A stretch of 64,000 nucleotides of DNA from NCBI GenBank assembly GCA_032871835.1, contig CM065299.1, positions 79,014,204 through 79,078,203 on the forward strand, given 5' to 3'. The notes beneath the pieces are model-generated. The model was not told the DNA's origin and ran no database searches. It was given only the letters and a program-made list of their open reading frames with translations. This DNA is from Dipteronia dyeriana (taxonomy: Eukaryota > Streptophyta > Magnoliopsida > Sapindales > Sapindaceae). The position numbers and the translations under genes were made by a program. Each line of letters starts with the position of its first letter. The first letter of the stretch is position 1. Positions 1 through 10,803 of the stretch are shown one piece after another.

Positions 1-97
1 AGCTTTAGCTCTTGTCATTGGCCCTCCATGAATGGTTAAAGGATCCGGATCTTTTCCAACCTTAGCCGAATTGTGATCAACTGGCTGGTCCTCATCA
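1..97 (-). repeat. B-family LTR, truncated (start of a 3' LTR)
   Basis: On the minus strand this begins TGATGAGGACCAG at position 97, directly after a polypurine tract (98-118, read on the minus strand as a G/A run). It matches the first ~97 bp of the complete B LTRs at 35454-36464 and 41649-42659. It is the 3' LTR of the B pol fragment to its right and is cut by the window edge. It encodes the last part of the B polyprotein (GPMTRAKAK motif). Confidence 0.88.
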
Positions 98-1763
98 TTC
101 CCCCTTTCCTCGAAAGGAATCGTCCTCGAATCAGCACCTTCATCATCTACATCAAACAAAGACAAATCAGAAACATTGAAAGTTGCACTAACATTGCTAT
201 ACTCACTTGGTAGTTCCACCTTATATGCATCGATTCTTTGAAGGACTCGAAATGGTCCATCCCCTATTGGCATGAGTTTAGACTTTTGGTGGCTAGGAAA
301 TCTTTCCTTCCTCAAGTGTACCCAAACCCAATAACCAGGTTAAAATACTACTTGCTTTCGGCCCTTGTTGTGTTGCTTCTCATATTGTAGAGTTTTCTTT
401 TCAATTTGTGTGTGCACCTTTTCATGCAATGCTTTGACAAAATCCACTTTTTGCTTACCATCCAAATTAGCTCTTTCCAAAGGTAAAGATAGTAAATCCA
501 TAGGAGATAATGGATTGAACCCGTACACAGCTTCAAATGATGAATGGTTTGTTATAGCATGCACACTTCGATTATAAGCAAACTTCACATGTGGCAAACA
601 TTCCTCCCAATTCTTCAAATTCATTTGAATTATGGCCCTCAAAAGCATTGATAAAGTTCTGTTTACCACCTCCGTTTGTCCATCTGTTTGTGGATGACAA
701 GTGGTTGAATACAGCAGCTTTGTACCCAACTTTCTCCAAAGCGTTTTCCAAAAGTGGCTAAGGAACTTCACATCTATATCACTCACAATTGTCTTTGGAA
801 TTCCGTGTAACCTCACAATTTCTCTGAAGAACAGCCCCGCAACAAATGTTGCATCATCTGTTTTGTGGAAAAAAATGAAATGCGCCATCTTGCTGAACCT
901 GTCAACAACAAAAAAAATAGAATCTCTCCCCCCTTTTGACCTAGGTAATCCTAAGATAAAGTCCATTGATATATCAACCCATGGCTCACTAGGTATAGGA
1001 AAATGAGTATTACTTCTGATATAGCTCGTTTGCAAGTAATGGATCTCTCATATATTCTCTCAACGTCTCTTTTCATGTGTGGCCAAAAGAAATGATCACT
1101 TAACACACCCAAAGTCTTTTTAACTAAAAAATGCCCCATTAACCCGCCAATATGCCTCTCTCACAAGCAATTCTCTCATTGAACATCTAGGAACACACAG
1201 CTTGTTTTCTTTGAAAAGAAAACCATCAAGCCTAAAGAACTTGTCAAAACCCCCTTGCTCACATGCCCCATAAACATTAGCAAAATCAAAGTCAGAATTG
1301 TATAAGTCTTTAATGTACTCAAAACCCAATAATTTTGTATCAAGTTTAGAAATCAGAGCATACCTTCTAGAAAGAGCATCGGCAACCACATTCTCCTTAC
1401 CTTGTTTGTACTTGATAATGTATGGAAACGATTCAATAAACTCCACCCATTTTGCATGCCTACGGCCTAGCTTTTCTTGTCCTTTGAGATATTTCAAGGA
1501 CTCATGATCGGTGTGTATAATGAATTCCTTGTACCAAAGATAGTGTCGCCATGTCTCTAACACTCTCACCAAGGCATAAAACTCCTTATCATACGTCAGG
1601 AAGTTAAAACTTGCTCCACTTAGCTTCTCACTAAAGAATGCAATGGGTCGGCCCTCTTGCATTAAGACTCCTCCAATACCTATTCCACTTTCATCACACT
1701 CAATCTCAAAAGTTTTAGCAAAGTTAGGCAAAGGAAGCAAAGGTGCTGAACTAAGTTTGTGTT
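98..1763 (-). pseudogene. B-family pol remnant: RNase H and integrase
   Basis: Broken gag-pol of a Ty3/gypsy element read on the minus strand. From right to left it shows the RNase H start ([14 protein letters not shown]), [11 protein letters not shown], the ADALSRRY end of RNase H, a damaged integrase zinc-binding region, the integrase core (SMDF, then VSDID where relatives read VSDRD, then GQTEVVNR) and the GPY/F-like end. Frameshifts lie near 1130 and 1030, and stops break the C-terminal part near 345. An A2 element interrupts it at 1763. No host function is expected. Confidence 0.9.
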
Positions 1764-2326
1764 TGATATGAACCTCACCAAGAGCAGTGAGACCCGGAAC
1801 CAATATATGGTAACGAAGGATCGTTTTCTAACCTAGTTTATAAACAAGAACGTTATCGGACTGCGACCCGTTACCTATAAGGAGGTAAGAACCAATGGTA
1901 TCAAGAAGTTGAAGACGCCACACTCAAGAACAAGAACAAGATGTGAGTGATAAGTCAAGTTTTCAGAACCAAAAAGAGATGAACTCTCACAATTGTTTTA
2001 TTCAATTCAAGTCTTCTCATAATAAGATAGATGGCCGAATTTGGACTTGTTGTGATCTGTTTTAGAGGATAGGGTCTTCATATCATCTGTAGAGCTTGTC
2101 TCGGGCTTTCCGAAATCATATTATATTAGACGATCCAACTTCAGATGCTCTCTGTAGAGGTCCATGAAGTTCAGCTCGAATTTGGTCTTCATGTGGGCCG
2201 AATTTGGACTTTAGCAACTCGGAATCAACCTATCATTTAATGTTTCTTTGATCCTCTTGCCTCCTTTTAATTGGCCCAATTGAAACTTGCAATGGTTCCT
2301 TTGGTGAAGCTTCTTAATTCTCATCA
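1764..2326 (-). repeat. 3' LTR of the 2.9-kb A2 element (short LTR subtype)
   Basis: Starts TGATATGAACC and ends CTCATCA as read on the plus strand. Length 563 bp. Compared with ~950-bp A2 LTRs it lacks the central block that holds the TATAAAAGGGACC promoter core, and its R/U5 side reads like A1. A polypurine tract lies just to the right (2327-2345). Confidence 0.92.
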
Positions 2327-2492
2327 TTCCCCCTCTCTTCAAAAGGATTCGTCCTTGAATCTTCACCATAATATTGTTGGTTGCCTGCGACACTTCATCA
2401 AAGCCTTGCAAATGAGAAACAATAACACTAGGCAAGGAAGGGTTAATTCCATTAGTACTAAAACATGTCTCTTTGTACAAAACTATAATCAT
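2211..2492 (-). pseudogene. Post-protease ORF spanning the polypurine tract and U3
   Basis: Open frame of 93 codons: MIIVLYKETCFSTNGINPSL (the segment between protease and RT in A1), then FDEVS, then QATNNIMVKIQGRI, which is an out-of-frame reading of the DSRTNSFEERG end of integrase, and finally LKGGKRIKETLNDRLIPSC inside the LTR. Everything between FDEVS and the integrase end is deleted. The same junction occurs in every A2 copy here. A protein product is unproven. Confidence 0.6.
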
Positions 2493-2621
2493 TGGCTGAT
2501 TTGAAAATACAGCCCTTTTGATCTCACTCTCCCGTGCATAAAAATTTACTTGTTTTCTCTCTCTTTTTTTCTCAACAACCTCTTTTTTTTCATCTTTTTT
2601 TTCTTTTTTTGCTATTTCGGA

Positions 2622-3440
2622 CTATTTTTCTTTTCTCTCTCTTTCTTTTGAACTCTCACTCTCACTCTCTTTTTTGACATCTCTCTCTTTTCTTAACCTC
2701 ACTTGATCTTCATACACTTGTTTTGGGGTTAAAGGTACAAGAGTGATTGGCCTTTTATTTAGTACAAAGGAGTATCTATTGGTATACCCATCATGCGTCA
2801 CATGCCTATCAAACTGCCATGGTCTCCCCAAAAGGATATGACCTGTATTCATTGGTACCAAGTCACAAAGGACTTCATCTTCGTATTTTCCAATTGAAAA
2901 CGACACCAACACCTGTTTAGTCACCTTGATTTCCCCACAATCATATTGTAGCTTATAAGGTTTTGGGTGTTTCAAAGTGGCCAAATTCAGTCTCTCCACA
3001 AAACTAGTGCTAGCCATATTAGTACAATTGCCCCCATCAATGATCATGCTACAAATCTCATCATTAACATGACAACGGGTGTGAAAAATATTGTCACGTT
3101 GTACCTCATCATCTTCTTTGGCTTTAGCACTAAGAATTCTTCTTGCCACCCAAAGCTCTCTATACCTATCTCCTCTATTCCCATTCCTAACTTCTTTACC
3201 TCCCATTCCAAGTTTAAATCTGTCTGCACCCACATTAGACATGCGATCCTCCTCCTCTAGGTCAATCCCATAATCATCTTCATAGTCATTCCTAGGTGGG
3301 TTTCTTTCTCTTCGTTCCACGTTAGGAACCCTAATTGGTTGCACCCTTTGTGAACTAGACTCCACCTTATCTATCCTATCATGCACCTCACCAATCTTAA
3401 TCTTCATTCGGTCCTTGTTTTTTTGTATGGGTTTATACAA
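2622..3440 (-). CDS. Gag N-terminus/protease fusion of an A2 element (272 aa)
   Basis: Uninterrupted 272-codon frame. Residues 1-90 match the charged gag N-terminus of A1 (KIGEVHDRIDKVESSSQ). Around residues 92-97 the frame jumps to the segment just before protease (LSAKAKEDDEVQ), removing the gag core and the zinc knuckle without breaking the frame. Protease follows: IIDGG at 133-137 in the place of the usual DS/TG, then HILLGRPW at ~201-208, then a Lys/Glu/Ser-rich tail. The copy at 10804-14055 has the same fusion point. The true start may lie upstream at a degraded gag ATG; 3440 is the first start in this frame. Confidence 0.72.
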   Translation of the reverse strand: MYKPIQKNKDRMKIKIGEVHDRIDKVESSSQRVQPIRVPNVERRERNPPRNDYEDDYGIDLEEEDRMSNVGADRFKLGMGGKEVRNGNRGDRYRELWVARRILSAKAKEDDEVQRDNIFHTRCHVNDEICSMIIDGGNCTNMASTSFVERLNLATLKHPKPYKLQYDCGEIKVTKQVLVSFSIGKYEDEVLCDLVPMNTGHILLGRPWQFDRHVTHDGYTNRYSFVLNKRPITLVPLTPKQVYEDQVRLRKERDVKKESESESSKERERKEK

Positions 3441-4093
3441 AAACTTGAGATCTATCGTTTCTGGTGCATCATCGGATAAGTCTCACGTAACATATTTGAA
3501 ACCTATAAAAAAAAATTAAAAAAATAGTAAGCCATACAACACTCCCTCACGTGTTTACTCTCAAAGATTGTGGCACTCACTCGTGCTTTACTCAATTCTT
3601 TTGGCTTTTACCCTCTGATGAGCTGACACTCTCTTGCTTTTTCCCACTCTTTGTTCACTCTTTCAGTTCCCTTTTTTTTTTTTTACTTCGACGAACACTC
3701 ACAAGAAGTTTAAGAAATAAGATGTAACAAAAGAAATTATATAAAAAAAACAAAATAATAATAATAATAATATAGGAAAAGAATAATAAAGACGAGATTC
3801 TACTGCCAACTTTTTTTTTTAATATCAACACACGGAATCAAAAAAAAAAGAATAGAGAAAAAATTGAAATAAGTTCAACTACACAACCTAAAAAAAATTC
3901 AGGATCTTTTTTTTTGGATCTTTTTTTTATATAACGAATTTGATAAAACTTTTTTTTTTGTAACGGATCTAATAAAACTTTTTTTATTTGTAACGGATCT
4001 GATTTTTTTTTTTAACAAACAGAAACAAAAAATAGACGAAGAAGAACAAGGATAGATTAAACCTGATTTAGAAGCCTAAGCTCAGATACCAAA
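3441..4093 (-). other. 5' leader and primer-binding site of the 2.9-kb A2 element
   Basis: No coding content. On the minus strand it starts with the primer-binding site at 4091-4080 (one mismatch to TGGTATCAGAGC), continues through A/T-rich homopolymer runs, and ends with ...TATAG/GTTTCAAATATG, a possible 3' splice site before gag. It matches the leader of the A1 element at 26893-27444. Confidence 0.8.
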
Positions 4094-4657
4094 TGATATG
4101 AACCTCACCAAGAGCAGTGAAACCCGGAACCAATATATGGTAACGAATGATCGTTTTCTAACCAAGTTTATAAACAAGAACGTTATCGGACCGCGACCCG
4201 TTACCTATAAGTAGGTAAGAACCAACGGTATCAAGAAGTTGAAGATGCCACACTCAAGAACAAGAATAAGATGTGAGTGATAAGTCAAGTTTTCAGAACC
4301 AAAAAGAGATGAACTCTCACAATTTTTTTATTCAATTCAAGTCGTCGCACAATAAGATAGATGGACGAATTTAGATTTGTTGTGATCTGTTTCGGAGGAT
4401 AGGGTCTTCATAGCATCTGTAGAGCTTGTCTAGGGATTTTCGAAAAAATATTATATTTGACGATCTGACTTCAGATGCTCTCTATAAAGGTCCATGAAGT
4501 TCAGCTCGAATTTGGTCTTCATGGGGGATGAATTTGGACTTTAGCAACTCGGAATCAACCTATCATTTAATGTTTCTTTGATCCTCTTGCCTCCTTTTTA
4601 TTTGGCCCAATTGGAACTTGCAATGGTTCCTTTGGTGATGCTTCTTAATTCTCATCA
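4094..4657 (-). repeat. 5' LTR of the 2.9-kb A2 element
   Basis: Same short subtype as 1764-2326 (564 versus 563 bp), TGATATGAACC...CTCATCA, with a few percent scattered differences by eye. Flanked on the right by TSD GTGTT. Confidence 0.92.
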
Positions 4658-4747
4658 GTGTTTAAGCAAGTTAAAAACATCATCTTGTTATTTACCCCAC
4701 CTAAATCCCACATTCTTTTTGATTCATTCAGTTAATGGTGCAGCAAT
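4658..4747 (-). pseudogene. B-family RT/RNase H remnant
   Basis: Continuation of the B pol interrupted at 1763, matching 38155-38245 of the complete B element (the segment that reads [12 protein letters not shown] in intact copies). It ends abruptly at GCAGCAAT where a B LTR begins, so the upstream RT, protease and gag are missing. Confidence 0.85.
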
Positions 4748-5738
4748 TGATGGAAATCATTAACTTAGCAACCATACACCCCAATAGCTAAAGAGCTATG
4801 ATACATATGGAATGCAATTTAACACCCTCCAACTAATTGAAAACAAACCCGATCGTTCAATATTGAAGTAAGAGAAACTATTCTAATCAATTTATCAATG
4901 AAATGATGATAATTGCTAATTAGAACAACACTTTGATTTCCCCAAAACGCCACAAACTATGAAGTTTGATAAGTTTAAAGGCAAACAAAGATTTTAAGGT
5001 TGTTGAACGCCACAAGCCGAATAAGCTTGATAAGTTCCAAAGTTCATGCAAGAACTTAAGAACAAAACACTCACAAAGTGCTCAAATAAGTTTATATTAC
5101 TCAAATCTCTGTCTTACATAGAAAAAGCAGCCTTGTTTATATAGAACAAAGGCCAAGGACAATAAACCACAAATATAACTGCCCATTAAATGTGTAACCT
5201 CCCACTAAATGACATTTAGACCATGAATAATGCCCATAAAGTATTCAGCCTTTGTAACTCCTTATTCCTAATCAAAGAACACATGAACTCACCCAACAAA
5301 ATAACCCAAACTATTCATAAAATAAGCCCACAAAACCCAACACAATTAAACCCAAACTAATAAGAAAATAAGCTCACAAAACCCAACATAATTAAACCCA
5401 AACTAATAATAAAATAGGCCCACAAAACATAACATGGGCGAATGGCCTTTTATTCTTCAAGATATGCTAGAATACTTCATTCTAACAAGGTTGGACTCTT
5501 GTCTTCGGGATTTAGACTTGTTTGAAACATGTTAACCATTTTGTACTCTTCTTGCATCCTTAGAACCTTGACCAAATCTTGACTAGCTTGCTCCTTCCAA
5601 ATCCTTTCCATTAAACAAGTTAAGGTTTCTTTCATCCTTTTAGCTTTAGCTCTTGTCATTGGTCCTCCATGAATGGTTAAAGGATCTTGATCTTTTCCAA
5701 CCTTAGCCGAATTATGATCAAATGGCTGGTCCTCATCA
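4748..5738 (-). repeat. Lone B-family LTR with mismatched flanks
   Basis: Complete B LTR (991 bp, TGATGGAAATC...CCTCATCA on the plus strand), including its TATA box (TATATAAAC on the minus strand near 5140) and the two stem-loop motifs near 4950-5040. It has neither a primer-binding site on its left nor a polypurine tract on its right. Flanks GCAAT and CATCC differ, so it is not a simple solo LTR. It joins B pol on the left and LINE ORF2 on the right. Confidence 0.87.
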
Positions 5739-8700
5739 CATCCAAAGTATGAAACTCATTCTCTGAATGTTTTGAGGGAACCAAACCGGCTTGAACCAAG
5801 GAACAAGAGGGTGAGGGGCTCTAAGAGAAGCCAAAGCAGAAGATGCTATGTAGATACCATTGGAAGAAGGAAGCCATCGAATACTAACCTCTATATTAGA
5901 GTTAGGATTGTAATAAGGCATCCGACTTCTAATTTCTACAAGATCGATGGACATAGCAGCTGGTTAATTCCATGAATCAATAAGAAAAATGGCATTAACC
6001 GTTGCGTTGAGGGGGAGGCCAGAATCATAAATCACGCGAGGGCTCCATTTTGAAAGGAGTGGACCATCCGGATGCCAATTATCAAACCATAAGGAAGTAC
6101 GAGAACCATTACCAATGAAATGCTGAATTAAAGGATGAACAATTGGCCGAAGATAGAGGAGTTTCCTACAATTCCAAGAGCAGGTGGAATGAGCTTTAGC
6201 CTCCCAAAGATTAGAGCCTTTGAGGTGATAGGTTTTGATCCAAGAAGTCTAGAGGTTATTCATTCCATAAATCAGAATCCAAGATGCCTAATCATCAGGG
6301 CCTTGTTCCAAGAAGAGAGATCATTGATTCCAAGACCACCCTCTTTCTTAGGGAGTCAAATATCAAACCAAGAAATTTTTGCACCCTTACTATCACCTTT
6401 AACCCCTTTCCACAAGAAACTTCGGAATTTCTGTTCTATAATCTTCAAAATCTTGATAGGAAGGCAGAGATAATTAGCCCTAAAGACTTGTAAACTCGAC
6501 AAAACCGAAATAATCAGCTGCAAGTGACCCGCATAAGAGAAGCCGCGGTTCATCCAAGAGGTAAGTCTGCCTGAAACTTTGTCCATAAAAGGGGAGCAAT
6601 CCCGAAGACAAAGTTTAGTAGAAATGATAGGAATTCCTAGATAGCGAATGGGGAGAGAACCGACCATGTAACCAAAGAGGTTAGTGAGCTGCTGGTTGGT
6701 TAAAGAGGATAAACCCGAAGTAAAGATATTACTCTTGGCTTGATTAGCAAGGAGGCCCGAAAGCAAGGAGAACTCATCAAAGGCAGCCTTAAGGACTAGC
6801 GCAGAAGAAAGAGAGCCATGGCAAAGCATAATAAGGTCATCAACAAAACAAAAGGTGGGAGAGCTTTATCTTGTGACACCTTCAATGATAGTTGAAGCTC
6901 GGAGAGTCCATAATTTGCTTGGTCAGAATTTTAGATAGAACTTCCATAGCTATAACAAAGAGGTATGGGGACATAGGATCCCCTTGCCGAAGTCCTCTTT
7001 TTCCAGAGAAAAAACCAGCTAGTTCACCATTGATGGAGATAGAGAACTTGATGGTAGTAAGGCAAGATTTGATCCAAGTAATAATCTTAGGAGGAAAGTG
7101 AAAAGCCGCTAGGGTTTCTAGCAAGAAGCCCCAATCCACCATGTCAAAAGTCTTCATCAAATCTACTGTTAGAGCCAATCTAGGGCAGCCAATATCCTTA
7201 TGATAATTCCTCATAAGTTCTTGCGCAAGAAGGATGTTGTCTCCTATACTCCTACCAGACAAAAAATCCAATTTGGAAGGGCTGATAATATCTTGGAGAC
7301 AAGGTTTGATCCTATTGGCAATGATCTTAGCAATGATCTTATAGAGAGTGTTGCAACAATATATAGGTCTAAAGTCTTTCATCTTAGAAGGGTTTGGGAC
7401 TTTAGGGACCAACGCTAGAATCGTAGTATTTAGCTCTTTGAGAAGATGGCCAGACCTAAAGAATTCTTGGATAGCATTAATCACATCTTCACCAACAATG
7501 TCCCAAGTTTTCTTGCAAAAATGAGCATTGAGCCCATCCGGACCTGGTGCCTTGTTAGGGTGGAGTGAGAAGCAGACCTCTCGAATCTCATCATTAGTGA
7601 CATCTCTGTCCATTGAATCAGCGTGATCATTAAGATGACATTATCAATAATATTGCTCAAAGTACCAATGCCATGTCTAACGGGCATAGAGCAACTAAGA
7701 ATATTTTGAAAATGACGGATAGCCTCATTCTTGACCGGAATGTCACCTTCAATCAAGGAGCCATAATCACCAGTAATAGAGCGGATCTTACTTCTATTGC
7801 GTCTACCGTTGATGGCTTTGAAGAAATAAGAGGAGTTGCGATCACCATCCTTAAGCCATTGGATTCTTATAAGCTCCTTTTCCTGATTCTAAGGTTAGAA
7901 TCAAAGGGTTGTTGATCAAGGAGGCGTTGACAATCTTCAAGGGCAGCTTTGGCTTCAATCGAATTAGTTGTCAAGTTGCTCACCTCGTCATTGTTGAGGG
8001 TCTTAAGAACCTTCTTCAGATTTTGAAGCTTAGAGCAAAGCTTGTACTGCAAGGTGCTATGAACTTGCTCCCCCGTCAACACCTCTCAACCAAGGGGAGG
8101 AAATCTGTTATATCCGTTAGAAAGTTGAAAATTTTGAAAGGGCGATTTTTCTTAATACCTTGCAACCCAAGTTTAACCACGGAGGGACAATGATCCGAAA
8201 TGCTAGGGGGAAGGAAAATCGCTTCAGAGTTCTCAAACTTGACAAGCCAATCATTGTTGACAAGAACTCTATCCAATTTCTTAGAGATACAATCGTTGCT
8301 TCTCTTGTTGCACCAAGTATGAAGAAAACCCGAGAAACAAAGATCATCAAGCTCCGAAGCTTGAAGAGAATCATTGAACTCCTCCATAGCACCCGAAATT
8401 CTGGAGCAATCCCAAATTGACTCACCCACATTCCTAGGGACATTGAAATCACCATGCACAATCCAAGGAGAACCATGCTGACTTGAATACATGCTTTGCC
8501 AAAGAGACTTCCTTAATCTATCATCATTAGAGCCATAAACAAAGGAGATTCGAAACCGGTCATAGGTGTCCAAAATACAAGCATTACAATGGATGATCTA
8601 ATCAGTTTCACTAATTTTAGTGATATTGAGAATTCTAGGATCCCAACCAACCCAAATTCTTCCAAGACCATGATTATTATAATTATCTATCACATCCCAA

Positions 8701-8864
8701 TCTTTGAAAACTGAATTGGAAACAAGAGTTTTCTTGTTAATTCTCACTCTTGTCTCAATTAAACAAACTAGACCGATGTTATGGTCGAGAAAAAATTTTC
8801 TAACTTCTAATTGTTTAGATGTGGAGTTCAGACCCCTAGTGTTCCAAAATGCTAGATTAATCAT
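5739..8864 (-). pseudogene. LINE ORF2 (endonuclease-reverse transcriptase), broken
   Basis: Reading leftward from 8864: apurinic-type endonuclease starting MINLAFWNTRGLN, with WIVHGDFN and the SDHCPSVVKL signature; linker; then RT with APGPDGLNAHF, LPN-type NPSKMKDFRPI, GRSIGDN, VDLMKTFDMVDW, RGLRQGDPMSPYLF and a FVDDLIMLCHG active-site box; then a thumb region with LPIRYLGIPI and part of the C-terminal zinc region. Stops occur at 8598 and elsewhere, and there are frameshifts near 6830, 7620 and 7870. It would have nicked target DNA and primed reverse transcription from it. Confidence 0.88.
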
Positions 8865-10562
8865 CAAGAGGTTGAAAAGGCGTTACCTTAGCTTGCGAGC
8901 TATTAACCTTGTCTTTCTTAGCAGTCTGTTTCTTCCTCTTCTTCTTGCTAGAAGAATCCGTGGGGTTGGAGAGCCTTTTGATAGTGACCCCATCAATGTT
9001 TTTTATTTTTGAGTGCCAAGGAGAGGCCGTAGTAGGAGAATCGACATCAGCACTTTGGTCATTACACTGGCCCAGAGAGGCCGTAGTTGGAGGAACAACA
9101 TCATTACATTGGTCATAGCGATTATCAGCATCCTCATCAAGAGTTGCAAACTTGTTAGTGGTGTCAACAACCCTTTCCATAGAGAGGTATTGGCATTGGT
9201 CATGATTAGGTGGGAAGGTAGGACATAAAGAAGGCTCATTTTCAGTATTACAAGTGGAGACAATTTCATCATCTTTTGAGGAGCCAAAAGGAGGAGGTTC
9301 CATGCATGCTTGGGGAGAGAAAACCAAGGGAGCTTCTCGATTTTTGACTCTCCTCCATTCTTGTTTAAGCTTTGGAGTAGAAACATTTTCAGACAGGGAA
9401 AGAAGAGGCTTAAGCTTAGGGCGATTAGTAATAGAGTGGCCAAAACACTTGCATTTATCACAACTTTTTGGTTTCCATTGGTATTCAATAAACATTTCCA
9501 TGTTGTCTCCATGTTATGGGCTTGAACTATCACCCATAAATAGATCAAAGGAATCAACAAGGTCACAAGAGGCACCAATTTCAATACAAACCCTAGCAAA
9601 GGAAATTCTCTTCATGTATTCAGTTAAGCTATCAGCATAGAGGGGCTTACCAACCGCACTAGTAATATGGCTCAGCCCTTCTTCATTCCAGTATTCATGG
9701 GGAATGTTGAAGAGCTTAACCCAAACCAGAATTTTATAGTAGAAATCTTTAGATTGATTGAGCCTAGGATGCCATTTTTTAAGGATCACTATCATTCCCG
9801 TAAATAACCAAGGGCCAACCTCTAATACCTTAGAACAAGCTTCATCATCCGAGAATTTAAAGGAGTAGAACCCCTTATCATTAGCTAGGACTTCTAACGG
9901 GCCATGATTGCCCTAAAAACGCATGGTTGTGTTGTTAACTAGAGAAAATGGGAGTTTTTCTCAATAAAATAACCCACCAAGCAGTTCTTCCATGCTTTAG
10001 AGCTATTCTCTACAACTTCTAAGGGAGGGGAGACACACTTCCTATTTCCCTTATGAAAGGTTTGGTAATATTAAAGATTCATAGGCCTACTATAGGGGGG
10101 ATCCATAAGTGGATCATGATGAGCACCTTTCAGCACATTACTATAAGAAATAGGGCTTTTCTCTGAAATTATAGGAGGCAATTGACCTATAGCATTGCTG
10201 GCATCTTTAGTCACCAAAGGAGTAATGATATGAATACCTTTATTATGGGGCAGCACATAATTGCTGAAAGAGGAGACCTCCTCTAGCTGGACTTTTTGAC
10301 CTTCAACAATAGCGGAGGGACAAGCTTTTCTTTTAGAGACAGGCTTTTCAACCATACCAAAAGAGGAAAAAAGAGCCTGGTGTAGCTGGACAGGTCTATA
10401 GACATCAAGGGCAGGCTTTTCAGACCTATTACATTGATCCGTGGTCCATTTCATCTTCCCTAACTCGTTTTTGAGATGAACAACAAAGCTTGAAACTTCA
10501 GAACCTCCATTGTTGCCTAAATTAGCTGCAATAGTTGAGGTTTGTTGGATGCTTGATAGGAT
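8857..10562 (-). pseudogene. LINE ORF1 (DUF4283-like plus CCHC knuckle), broken
   Basis: RNA-binding ORF1 typical of plant L1 elements. From right to left: a low-complexity region (10071-10454), a DUF4283-like domain (9514-9795, containing WVKLFNIPHEYW and SFARVCIEIG), a zinc knuckle (CDKCKCFGHS) and a Lys-rich tail. The stop at 8857 overlaps the ORF2 ATG at 8864. At least three frame breaks lie between 9500 and 10070. The N-terminus is missing. Confidence 0.82.
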
Positions 10563-10803
10563 GATAGCCGATCTCTTTGACCAGCTGGGTAAGGTGTGCT
10601 ACTTCTCCAAGCTATATCTTCGATCAGGGTACTACCAGGTGCGCATCGCATTCGGAGATGAACCCAAGATGACATGTGTGACAAGATACGGTGGTTTTGA
10701 ATTCCTAGTCATGCCATTTGACCTCACCAACGCACCAGCCATGTTCTGCACTCTCATGAAAAAACTTTTCCATCCTTTCCTAGATCGGTTCATGGTAGTG
10801 TAC
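10563..10803 (+). pseudogene. Galadriel-type chromovirus pol: RT, first part
   Basis: Starts mid-RT ([10 protein letters not shown]) and runs through [23 protein letters not shown] (usual MPFGLTNAP) and FLDRFMVVY. The frame continues after the 3.25-kb insertion at 14056 with LDDIMVFS, restoring the YLDD catalytic box across the insertion. The LTR, gag and protease that should precede it are absent; a LINE abuts directly. Confidence 0.87.

Larger units (their letters stand above)
1764..4657 (-). mobile_element. A2 non-autonomous LTR retrotransposon, 2.9 kb, TSD GTGTT
   Basis: Complete element bounded by LTRs 1764-2326 and 4094-4657 and flanked by identical 5-bp duplications GTGTT (1759-1763 and 4658-4662). 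The B pol reading frame resumes exactly after the right duplication. Internally it keeps the leader, a gag N-terminus fused in frame to protease, and a short post-protease stretch joined to the last codons before the polypurine tract. RT, RNase H, integrase, the middle of gag and the zinc knuckle are absent. It resembles the TR-GAG class of plant non-autonomous elements, but with protease kept. Confidence 0.93.
5739..10562 (-). mobile_element. L1-type LINE, truncated at both ends
   Basis: Minus-strand LINE with ORF1 (right) and ORF2 (left). The 3' part of ORF2, the 3' UTR and the poly(A) were lost where the B LTR abuts at 5738. The 5' UTR and ORF1 N-terminus are missing at 10562, where Galadriel RT sequence starts. 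It belongs to the same LINE group as 16993-20997 and 52890-54899. Confidence 0.9.
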
